DNA from: Periplaneta americana
Lineage: Eukaryota > Arthropoda > Insecta > Blattodea > Blattidae
Direction: 5' to 3'
NCBI RefSeq assembly: GCF_040183065.1
Contig: NC_091122.1
Span: 79,764,955 to 79,828,954 of the forward strand
Length of the DNA: 64,000 nt
A program made the position numbers and the translations under genes. Positions 20,708 to 30,469 of this stretch are shown here, piece by piece; position 1 is the stretch's first letter; each line of letters opens with the position of its first letter. The notes under the pieces are model-generated. The model was not told the origin of the DNA. It did no database searches and saw only the letters and a program-made list of their open reading frames with translations.

Positions 20708-23700
20708 TAATTTTATTTATTATGATTGTAAAAAAATTCCGGTAAATGTCCAGAACAGTATGAAGCAGGAAATTGAAATTAAGAACCCTACAGGAAAATG
20801 AACAAACTCAAAATTACATAAACTAACCTAAATTATTAATCAATTAAACTGAACTTAATCTAATGTGAATTATTAGTAAAATGTTAAGGAAAAGGAATAA
20901 CCTTGATAGGTATGACTCACAAAGGATTGGTGACTGCATTAAGGAAGATAAGGATCCTATTTCAAATAATGCACCACTTTTATAAAAACCCTTTTTACCA
21001 TCTATCAGTCGATTTTTGAACTACTAAATACTTGTTATTCAGGAAGGATATAGATTGCTTTTGCTGTCAAAAACAGAAAATGTAAACATTTCACTCTCCT
21101 GTCAATAATAATTGGTTGCCCTATAAAATTTACTTCGAGGAAGCCAAGGTCCCTTTTCCTATGGAACATCACATATAGTGATATAAAATGAGATATAGTT
21201 AAAGATACATTGGTATTTAATGCATTGTTAAAACAGGTTTCTGGCACAAACATCTTTATCATATACAAATAACATATAGAATGCTGTTTTTCATTATTTA
21301 AAAAATTGAAACGAACAAGTTCATAATGAAAGTTAATATATGTACCTTAAAACTGATGTAACGTGACTTTTAAAAACACTATACAAACTACAAGAAATAA
21401 AGTTCCTAAAATTAGGCTAAATTGTAATCTTACTTGTTCTTGTGCATAGTGATATCGCTGTTTGTGTATTTTCGATGTATATTTCATTATAAGAACCTTT
21501 AAAATCAATTTAAGACATATATTCCTTACACGATATTAATTTAACTCATATTTGAAAACAATTGCAGTTCCCTTATTCCAAATTATGATTTCATATTTTT
21601 GACAAAGCAGTTCATTGTAAGACACAACCTAATTGTTACTCATTTATTTATTACATTAAAGATTCTTGAGCACAGTTCACAATGCCCTATTAGGCCTAAT
21701 TGAATTTCATGTAATATCTACAGTAACTATAGTAACTGTTGTTCAATAAATAGAATGTTCATTTAAGTACTGGTAGCCAGTGATTGCCAAATACATAATA
21801 TTTATGGTTAGATTGTTTATTTACATTTTCCCCAGACATATTTTAAGGAACTGTAATAAGAATTGTACTTCTTTCTGTCTTCTTGCTATCGGCAATCAAC
21901 AGCCAAAAACTTAATATGACAAAATAATATTTTACGAAAGAATCTAAGTATAAAGTGACCATTATTAAAAAAAATCACAAAAGCAAAGATGTTTTAATTG
22001 TATGTACTACTGGTATGTAAAATGTCACCCATCTTTAATCTTTTTAATCTTTCGACTGCTTAGCATTTATTTCGTGCATCTCTGTCTAGAAACTGTATAT
22101 AACATCCTTAATATAAATTATTCAATTAAATATAATATGAAGGATATAAACATTATAAAATATTATTTTCAGTTGAGAAGTGTATTGTCAGTACCGGTGC
22201 CTTTTATGTAGATGTCCAAATTTCGAAACACACTTATAGTTACAACTTTCCATCAGTATCTGTCATGGATTTCAAATGTTAAGAATTTGCGTTTATAGAA
22301 GTACAATTTCTTCAAATCTAACAAAACTCTTATGGCTTCACATTTCAGGAGATTTGATATTGCAGATTATAACACAATAACAGAAGTATTTTAAAATATA
22401 TGACGACAGTAATGAAATGCACCATTCTAAATGTTAATAAGAACTTTTCACACAACACTCATATCATATCACTTATCACAAGCACAGAATCATCACTGGA
22501 ACATTCCCACAGTCATTGAGGAGCTTCATTCAGACATGATGATGTAAGTAGAAAACTGTTAAAACTATATAAATGTAATATTAACAATAATCAGTTTTTT
22601 GAGGATCAGAATGGCCTTGAGACAGGTACCGTACTCATCTGTCAATTTTATTTTGAAAATATTAGTTTAAATGTGAATAATAATTTACACTGAGGTGCCA
22701 CTTATGGAATACAGCTCAGGCTGTAATAACGTGTGAGTGCTGGAATTTTAGGGTATCATTTGTTTCTTGTGTTGATGTATAGTGAACAATTTGGACATTT
22801 GAACGCCCATCTGTTAACAGAAAAGAATGGATGCTTCTGAGACAGAGTAATGGCGACAATGTTTTCAGTCCATTAAGTAGACCTACAGAAAATCAAATCA
22901 AACCCATCTACGATAGTTTATTCAGTTGGATTATTTACATTGTTTTTATGGTGGTATTATAGATAAATAAAAAAGAGATCAAGTTAGTCCAGTGTTTGAA
23001 TGCAGCTCTTTGATGACATAAGCACATAAACCTGCACTCAAGATAGGTACTACAAGAAAGTGTTGATTGTTTGGGTTATCAGTGAATTGGGCAGACTTCT
23101 TTCTTCACTGGCTTGTTTAAATGGACGTTTGAAATTGTATACAAATGGTGTATAAGACACACCTGTCAATAAGTGCATGGTTACAAAAAACTACATTTTT
23201 CGGAGTTCAAAATAAGTGATGATCTTGTTAGCCCATTAATGTGTATCAGGTTTTGAGGATGGACAGTAAATGCTATGTTATTATATGACTTATAAATCAA
23301 GACAGATATTAAGAGTAACATTTCAGAGGTTTTATCGTCACAATTTGTGATATGTAGATTATATAGTAATTTCAATTACCAACTAACCCTAGTTGTTTCA
23401 TTCCATATTCAGTGTTGTTGACTCTCTGTTTACAAGAATTTTTTTATTCGGAATTAATAATATTACCTTCTGACAATAGGCAATTGCAAGGTTATGACTC
23501 ATTTGTAGTTTTCAACTCTGATGTTATTTTTGTTTTCTTTTTTGAGTTAAGTAAACAATTTGTTGTATGGAATATAGTTGACTGATTAACACAGTAAAGA
23601 AGTTCTAAAATTAATCAGTGATTATGTAAGTGTTAAAAGTGCATATACAACAATGAAGAAAATAGTTGAGTTTTAGAGTAGTTTCATATTACCACTGCTA

Positions 23701-25114
23701 TAGATTCCAGGCAATTCTTCCAGATCAAATTCAAAATACTCTCTAAGAATCACAAATTGCATCAAGTTTTCAGGATCATCATGAATAAATAAATGAATTA
23801 GAAAAAATTTAATCATATCTCATAAACATATCATCTAAATACTGGCAGCTATTGCTTTAAACAAATGTGTAATGTCAGAAAAGTAAGAAAGAAGACAATT
23901 TGTGATCTCAATTGAACATGTAGGCCTACTTGTCAGCATAATACTGCCTACGTCTTCTGTAGAAGAATCATTAAATGTAACAGTAATTTTGACTTATTTT
24001 GTAATTAGTACAATTCATACTTTATACACAACATCACCTTTGAGAATGAAATGTTGTATGTTCATGTATAAATTCTGGATAGACATGGCAGTTCATATGT
24101 CCCTGATTAGATTTCTTTTCACTATAAACATTTCGTGGTCCACATCAGGGAAGACCAAAAAATAAAACAGTGCTAGTCATAAAATCTCAACTTTAGATAC
24201 AAGCCTCAATATGTATGTTGTGAAATAATTTTGATGTGACACTATACTTTGAAAATAAGTTGTACCGGTACTTAAAAGGAAGAAAAGTATTCTAATGTAG
24301 GCCTATGCACATGGATGCTTTACTGAAATCAACATGCTTTCATAGATTGGGAGGAGTTTACTGGACAGTAACAGTGGCCAGAATACATGTCGTAGTATCC
24401 TCCTTCACCATTAACTTCTATGGTTAGTATATCTTAAATTGTTATGTATATTATTAGATATATTATAATTATACTTCCCTCTCTGTCTGTGTACGTGTGT
24501 GAGTAGAAGTTTCTAATGTATGAGAAGTCGAAGGCATTATTAAAATATCTATTGGATACCAATACCTATCAGCTTCTGCACACAACTCAATTTGCTTTGT
24601 CTTGAAATAAGTAATAAATAGGCATAATTATTTAATAAATAATATAATATTGTGAGATGCACAAACTTTCACTAATTTAATTACAGCAAGATTTAAGAAT
24701 TACAGTGCACTATGTATAGATCTTACAAAAGCCATATTTTTCTTATTTAGGCTACTCCCACTTTCGGGTACGTTTATTGGCGGAAAATTAAAGTTAAAGT
24801 ACATTACATAATTATGTAATTCTCTAAGTTTTTTCTCTCTTACTCTATATTTAGTTCAAATAACTGGTCGGATGTAGGGCTTATGCCGTGTATTTGAGAA
24901 TACTACGTATTTAGGCTGGATTGTTGACATTAACTCCCATTACGATACCATATTTACTAACACTGTTATACGAATTATCTTAAAGTAGTAAGCTTTCAGT
25001 ATGAAAAACCTATTTTCTAATACTGATACTAAACAAATTTGCTTTGTTGTGATAGATATTGCACAGCTTGCATAGTTCCTGTAAGAAATTAGAGATATAT
25101 ATAGGCTATGTCCT
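20708..25114. other. No gene seen
   Basis: 4.4 kb of AT-rich DNA without recognisable coding or repeat structure. Short reading frames of 60-87 codons occur on both strands at the rate expected by chance and match no family I know. It could be intronic or ancient intergenic DNA. Confidence 0.55.
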
Positions 25115-25136
25115 ATATATTGTTGTTTAGTCAACT

Positions 25137-25293
25137 TTCGGGAAATAAGTTGTAATCTTAGAATTAGGCTTTTGGGTAATCCATCGTGACCTGGAACTTG
25201 ACATTTCCAATGTTTCGGAACTACATACTGGTTCCATCATCAGGGTAAGATCAGAGAGGTCGCCTACTCTGTTAGGCTAGTTATGTCAAGCTA
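25137..25293 (-). mobile_element. Penelope-like or related retroelement 3' fragment
   Basis: Comparison with repeat R1 at 36.1 kb shows that this stretch is an insertion, bordered by GTCAACTT at the left and GTCAAGCT at the right (a possible short TSD). The minus strand contains CTGATGATGGAACCAGTATG followed by GTTCCGAAACATTGG. Such phrases occur near the ends of arthropod Penelope-like elements, some of which carry hammerhead ribozymes. No coding part remains. Confidence 0.5.
25200..25243 (-). ncRNA. Hammerhead-ribozyme-like motif
   Basis: On the minus strand CTGATGA (complement of 25237-25243) is followed by one T, a five-pair stem GGAAC/GTTCC with a nine-base loop, then GAAA. A short hairpin follows (CATT-GGA-AATG) and the cleavage-type triplet GTC (complement of 25200-25202). 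Core boxes, stem II, stem III and triplet thus lie in hammerhead order. Against it: one extra T sits before stem II, and no good stem I is visible. Activity is untested and may be lost. Confidence 0.4.
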
Positions 25294-25722
25294 ATCCGAA
25301 TGATTGAGCCTCAAAAGTGACATACGTGACATCAATAAGGCATCACTAGTGAGACAATTAAGCCAAGATATTATGGAATAGGGAGGTCAGTTTTTTTCGC
25401 CTCCATTGTAAACATCACTGATTAGTAACATATTTCACTAATTAGACTTAAGATGCATACAAACATGATTGTTTTTCCTCTTAACACAGTACATCGAGAA
25501 GTGAGATGTACTGTCTGATAATAGATGTAGGCCCCACATATCATCCAGACCTCAATCAAATGTTTATATTTACGAGGGTGAGTCAAATGAAAACCTCAGG
25601 CCTATATTTTTTTTAAATTTAATTTATTGAACAAAAGGAAACCAAATATAACATTTTTCTACACAGTCTCCTTGACTTTCAACACAGGTCTTCCAGCATT
25701 TACAAAGTGCACGGATTCCTCT

Positions 25723-25725
<3 letters not shown>

Positions 25726-25781
<56 letters not shown>
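25726..25781. repeat. (TA)n microsatellite
   Basis: A TA run lies inside the former mariner coding region, near its C-terminal end. Confidence 0.97.
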
Positions 25782-25784
<3 letters not shown>

Positions 25785-26093
25785 TGTTTGCGCAGCCACT
25801 CATGAACCACCTAGCACAGCTTTTCATCAGAATGAAATATTTTTGCTCACATTATCTCTTTGAGTGGTCCAAACATGTGGTAATCACTTAAGGTGAGGTC
25901 TGGTAAGTATGGCGGATGTGGAAGAATATCAAAGTGCAAGTCATTGATGGGTTGTAACTATTGCACGTGCAGTATGAGGCTGAGCATTGTTATGTTACAA
26001 AATGACATCTGTAATCCGACACATCCATGTCTCTTTGATTTAATTGCAGGCCGAAAATAATTTTGTATCAGATTTGATTATGAAGCACTGGTG

Positions 26094-26336
26094 GCCACTG
26101 GCATAGTTCAGTTGGCTAAGGCGCTTGCCTATTGATCCAGAGTCGTGCTCGGAAGCGGGTTCGCTTCTCGCTTGGGCTGATTAACTGGTAAGGTTTTTTC
26201 TGAGGCTTTCTCCAACTGTAAGGCGAATGTCAGGAAATCTATGGCGAATTCTCGACCTCATCTCGCTATCACCAATCTCATTAATCCTAAACCAAGTAGT
26301 TGATACAGCATTGTTAAATAACCAATTAAAAACATA
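26094..26336 (+). mobile_element. tRNA-derived SINE (family D) with 11-bp TSD
   Basis: The head has an A-box-like TAGTTCAGTTGGCTAAGGCG and a B-box-like GGTTCGCTTC. The body has GGCGAATGTCAGG and the tail ends TTAAATAACCAATTAAAAAC. The exact direct repeat AAGCACTGGTG flanks it at 26083-26093 and 26337-26347. It sits in the mariner transposase pseudogene, between the first and second catalytic blocks. Confidence 0.9.
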
Positions 26337-27229
26337 AAGCACTGGTGACAGTGTTCCCCCAGGTGTGTGGTGCTCTAAGATTACGATGTCTCATTTGTCC
26401 CAAAAGAGAGTCAGCATAACCTTCTCTGCAGATGACTGCATCCAGAACTTCTTGTGTTTTGATATTGAGGAATGGTGTCATTCCTTGCTTGCTCTCTTTA
26501 TGTTGGGGTTGGTGATAGTATACCCAGATTTCGTCTCCAGTAACGATTCTCACAAGGAAACCATCACGTTCTTCTTCAAAGTGCCGCAAAAGTTCTTCAC
26601 AGGCGTCAACATGTCTCTGTTTCAATTCTGAAGTGAGTTACCTTGACATCGACCTTGTAGACACTTTGTGGAACTTAAATTTAATATGAGTAATGTGATG
26701 CGCTAAGCCATGAATAATGTTCAGAATTTCGGCTATTTCATCCACTATGGCTTCAACTGCTGCAATAGATTTTGGTGTCACAACTCAGTGTCCGACCTGG
26801 TGAGAGCATCTGTCACCGAAGTCACGCCATTTCTGAACTTTCTACTCCACTTGTGCACTTATTGCTGTGATAAACATGCATCACCATACAGGACCTTCAT
26901 TCGCTGATGGATTTCAATGGGTTTCACTCCTTCACTGCTTATAAAACGTATGATAGAACTTTGTTCTTTGGTGCATGTCGCAAGTGGCAGCTGTCTTTAA
27001 AATGGTACTGTGACAGCATTTCGCTTGTCTTCACTATACTGCCACCTGTAGGGCATTCTTTATAGCAATTGTAACAGTGCTGCCAGCTTGCAGGAAATTT
27101 CGAATATTTATTATATTTTTAAGGTTTTCATTTGACTCATCCTCATATATATATAAAAAGGGACTTCCAATAAGACTGTCATATTTTTAAAATGAAACAA
27201 ATTGTATAAATGAAAGAGGTTTATTAATT

Positions 27230-27246
27230 TTATTGTTATTATTATA

Positions 27247-27302
<56 letters not shown>

Positions 27303-27315
27303 TATTATTATTATT
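27230..27315. repeat. (ATT)n microsatellite
   Basis: A near-perfect ATT run with a few C substitutions. Confidence 0.97.
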
Positions 27316-27359
27316 TTGAAGCACACTTAATGTCATTACATATGGAAGAAACGTCAGTT

Positions 27360-28220
27360 AAATGGCCTCTGCGGCTTCAGCGCATATATGGGTCTTCCAA
27401 TTTTCAATGACAGACCAACATAAACCAGACTCAATTTCACGAATAACGCGGTTGATATTATTCCTTGTCATTAACTGTTTCTGGCTTGTTGGCATAAATG
27501 ATTTAACATAACCCCATAAGAATTAATTCAGTGGCATTAATTCACATGATCTCAGGGGCCAGTTAACATCACCATCATGTGAAATGATGAAGCTCTGAAC
27601 TTCTCCCTCAAAAGGCCGACTGTTTAGTGAGCAGTATGACACATGACTCATTTTGTTGAAACCAAACGTTTCTAAGATCCATTCCTTCCAGTTGAGGCCA
27701 AAAATAATCCCTTATAGCCCGGTATCTTTCTCCATTGACAGTCAGAGCCCCTCCTCATTCATCTTGGAAAAAATATGGACCAATGATTCCACCATACCAA
27801 AATCCACACCAAACGGTAACCTTTTGGGGATGAATACACGGCGCAATCTATGTTCATTTGGCTTCAGTTCTTGAGTTAAAACAATTTTGTAAGGGTGTAA
27901 CTTCAATTCCAAATTCAAATTTCGACAAGTTGGGGTCGATGAAAATTGTTTTCTCGCATACACTCTCACGAACGGCGCTGTTTTAATTGGAGCATTTTCA
28001 TAATTCACGTACAGGCGTTGTTTGATTTACGAAAGAACCAGTTGCCTGAAATTTTTCGATCAAATGTCGAACTGTTCTCTCGCAGGGATGATTATGCACA
28101 CCATATACTTCACGTAATGGACAGAATGCTTGACAAATGGATGACCCATTTTCATAATAAATTTTAACGGTTTCTACGCGTTGTGGAATGGTGTGACGTT
28201 TGTCAACAACAACTGTAACC
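27360..28220 (-). pseudogene. DUF4817-type transposase pseudogene
   Basis: The minus strand opens MVTVVVDKRHTIPQRVETVK followed by YYENGSSICQAFCPLREVYG and RTVRHLIEKFQATGSFVNQ, the N-terminal HTH of this family. Next comes a block LKLHPYKIVLTQELKPNEHR, diagnostic for these elements, then a FWYGGIIG-like piece, RMNEEG-region fragments, TVNGERYRAI and DLRNVWFQQN in changing frames. The normal protein is about 340 residues with a DDE catalytic triad. Here stops and shifts break it throughout. Confidence 0.85.
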
Positions 28221-28322
28221 ATGGGAAAAATATGACTGCTATGTAGCTTCATAAGCATGTCAGCTGTTATATATGTTAAAAGTAGACACTCTTATTTGAA
28301 GACCCGATATATATACAGTATA

Positions 28323-28552
28323 GTCACCCAGTTGGCACAGTAGGTATAGGGCTGGCCTTGTGTGCCCGAGGTAGTGGGTTCGATCCCGGCCTAGGTCGAT
28401 GGCATTTAAGCGGACTTAAATGTGACAGGCTCATGTCAGCAGATTTATTGGCATTTAAAGAACTCCTATGGGACAAAATTCCGGCACACCGGCGACACTG
28501 ATATAACCTCAAGAGTTGCAAGTGTCGTTAAATGAAACATAATTTTAAAATT
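28323..28552 (+). mobile_element. tRNA-derived SINE family B, complete, with 11-bp TSD
   Basis: The head contains an A-box-like TTGGCACAGTAGG and the B box GGTTCGATCCC (about 28378). The body includes GCGGACTTAAATGTGACAGG and CCGGCACACCGGCGACACTG, and it ends GTTAAATGAAACATAATTTT. The exact direct repeat TATACAGTATA is at 28312-28322 and 28553-28563. The 3' part has a relative at 826-957. Confidence 0.93.
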
Positions 28553-28563
28553 TATACAGTATA

Positions 28564-28616
<53 letters not shown>

Positions 28617-28627
28617 TAATATAATAA

Positions 28628-28686
<59 letters not shown>
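28564..28686. repeat. (AAT)n followed by (ATT)n, inverted microsatellite pair
   Basis: About 50 bp of AATAAT passes through TGATAATATAATAAA into about 60 bp of ATTATT, so the two arms are complementary. Confidence 0.97.
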
Positions 28687-28687
<1 letters not shown>

Positions 28688-28689
28688 TA

Positions 28690-29315
28690 CAAGCTGTCAG
28701 GAGCAACAAAGTGTACCAGATATTCATGAAACGTGGCATGTAATTGGAAAAAAAGAGGAAAGCAAGGAAAATGTGATATAAAATACTACGTTATTACAAT
28801 ACTGATGAAGATAGAGTGAACAATTATTTCGCCCTAGAATTGAAGCAATTAAATTTTTACTGTCAGCGGATCTTGATTTCATTTTGGTATCAGCAAAACT
28901 ATTGTGACCAATCATAATTTAATGAAGATCGTTTCCCACACTAATTAAGAGGTCGCCAAAATCTAGAAAGGAAAACAGAATTCGAAAGGTTAGGAGCCTC
29001 TTTTTATGTGTAGATATGAAGTGTATTTTAATGGCCTTACACCTCAGTTCATTCACTGTGATGAGGATGAGTTTATAATCTGACATTAGTCAGACTTGTA
29101 TGAGATTAAGGAATGATAATCAAATCTTAATTTTAACTCTATTATAATATAATAATTTGTGGAAAGAGTTGAAAGCTATAAATGCAAATCATACTGTATG
29201 TGTACAAATTGGCAGCACACAAAGCAACAGAAGTAACAGACAAATATTTAAAAAAGCATGTGTGTGTTTGTGCGTGCGAGCATGCGTGAGTGTGTGTGTG
29301 TGTACAGTATACAGT
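28690..29315. other. No gene seen
   Basis: AT-rich DNA with a TG-rich run at 29258-29306. No family recognised. Confidence 0.55.
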
Positions 29316-29317
29316 AT

Positions 29318-30466
29318 ATATAGAGTGTAAAGGGTATAAGTACCATTATTTTAACTGATGATTTTTCATGTCATAAGGAAGAAAAATGGCCTTAAATTTT
29401 TTTCTAATTGCAATATTTAACTAATTATTGAAGTTTACAATATTAGATGTTTTGCAACATTGTTGGATGGGGAGGAGGGGGTTTATAAGTACACAGTACA
29501 GCTCAAGCGAGTACAGACATACCACTACAGATGCTCTGTTCTAATCCAGGAGCGGACCATGATAATACTGTTGTTTACATAAAACGAGCAGCGAATATAC
29601 ACTTTCAATCTCATTAATAGAACATTATGGTAAATTTACATTTTATGTAACAATATTGCTCCATTTTTTGTTGTATGTCTAAATAATAAAGATTGGTTTT
29701 CTGCACAAAATCACACCAACTTTTTTCTAATGCAAAATTTTAATCTCTCCTGTTTCCATAAAGCAGTATCATTTTTAAACAAATTTCTGGTTGTGTGATT
29801 TTCGAAACAGAATAAGAGACTCCTAGTTTCTAAAAATCGTTGAGAAACTTCTACAAAAGTTCGCCAATTAGGTAACCTTCTTTGAGGAAAACTTTGACGG
29901 TACATCCTTCTTGTCTCACTTGAATTATGACGGCTTTCTCCATAAATTAATGACATATGATATTCCTAAACTGTGAATGATGTAAGTTGTTTATTGAATA
30001 CCCTGTACTGAACTGTCATCCTCTCGACAGTATACCTATGGACAGGGAGCTTGAACTCAGCTTGACAGTATACCTATGGACAGGGAGCTTGAACTCAACT
30101 GACTCGTACTTACGTCTGTGCAGAGTACTGCCTGCTGAACACGTTGTCACATCTCTCACTCCAGAATGTTAACAAATTTAAGCATGCATTTTTATTTAAT
30201 TTCACGAAAACGTAATAGAACATACAAATATTTATTTAAACTAATATTAACTCTTTGCCAGATATACCTACTGATGTAATTGTTTTCGTAATTTTACTGA
30301 CGATATAAGCAGTATAACGCAAATAAAATAAGAAAAGAAATTTTTTTTCTGGAAAAACTATCAAGTTTTGATCCTATGTTGTATGGACATTTTTTGATCC
30401 TGTAGACCGTCCCTGACGACTGTGAAAAGGACGGCACTTATACCTCTTACACCTTGTATACATACA
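29318..30466 (-). mobile_element. DUF4817-type DNA transposon remnant
   Basis: The left end GAGTGTAAAGGGTATAAGTA (about 29322) and the inverted right end, read AGGTGTAAGAGGTATAAGTG from about 30463, form TIRs of about 22 bp. The minus-strand frame at 29711-29956 is a DUF4817 domain. A 38-bp tandem duplication lies at 30026-30101. No catalytic domain is readable. Target duplication is unclear because both flanks are TA-rich. Confidence 0.6.
29820..29956 (-). pseudogene. DUF4817 helix-turn-helix fragment
   Basis: MSLIYGESRHNSSETRRMYR and SFPQRRLPNWRTFVEVSQRF match the DUF4817 pattern (xMxLIYGExxxN, FPxRRxP, Fxxxxxxxxxx). The reading frame stays open further but loses similarity after ETRS. It is the DNA-binding start of a lost transposase. 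Confidence 0.7.
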
Positions 30467-30469
30467 GGC

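Larger units (their letters stand above)
25115..25570 (+). repeat. Dispersed repeat R1, copy 1
   Basis: Blocks shared with 36095-36630 in the same orientation include TTGTTGTTTAGTCAA, GCATCACTCATGAGACAA-like sequence, CCTCCATTG, ATGTATACAAACA-like sequence, GAGATGTACTG, TATAATAGAT and CCTCAATCA. No protein is encoded. Copy 1 is interrupted at about 25137-25293 by a Penelope-like fragment. The right border meets a mariner element. Confidence 0.7.
25600..26990 (-). pseudogene. Mariner transposase pseudogene (DD34D type)
   Basis: On the minus strand, from 5' to 3', the N-terminal helix-turn-helix reads RFISSEGVKPIEIHQRMKVL. The first catalytic block is HFEEERDGFLVRIVTGDEIW (26585-26525). In other frames follow KVMLTLFWD and LEHHTPGGT, then the SINE interruption, HNNAQPHTA (the second catalytic Asp now Asn) and a degraded PDL-x-SDYHMFGPLKE block. 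Frameshifts, stops, a SINE and a microsatellite disrupt it. It belongs to the SETMAR-like mariner type. Confidence 0.85.
25573..27145 (-). mobile_element. Mariner element with nested SINE
   Basis: The left end CGAGGGTGAGTCAAATGAAA and right end TTTCATTTGACTCATCCTCA are inverted, and TA flanks both (25571-25572 and 27146-27147). Without the SINE at 26094-26336 the element is about 1330 bp, normal for mariner. A (TA)n run (25726-25781) expanded inside the coding region. The transposase is on the minus strand. Confidence 0.9.
27148..28312 (-). mobile_element. DUF4817-type mariner-like element
   Basis: The left end (TATATATA…GGGACTTCCAATAAGACTG, from about 27150) and the inverted right end (TATATATATCGGGTCTTCAA read on the minus strand, from about 28312) form imperfect TIRs of about 40 bp. 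The minus-strand transposase lies between. The left end abuts the previous mariner directly. A complete SINE (28323-28552) inserted just outside the right end. An ATT microsatellite (27230-27315) lies inside the left arm. Confidence 0.8.

Noticed and set aside
20708..25114. Exons of a host gene in the quiet region
   Set aside because: No frame with family resemblance together with splice sites was found; short frames occur at chance frequency.
27111..27326. Isoleucine-rich minus-strand frame
   Set aside because: It is a translation of the ATT microsatellite in a mariner-type element.
28323..28400. A tRNA gene at the SINE B head
   Set aside because: It continues into a SINE body and is flanked by an 11-bp target duplication.
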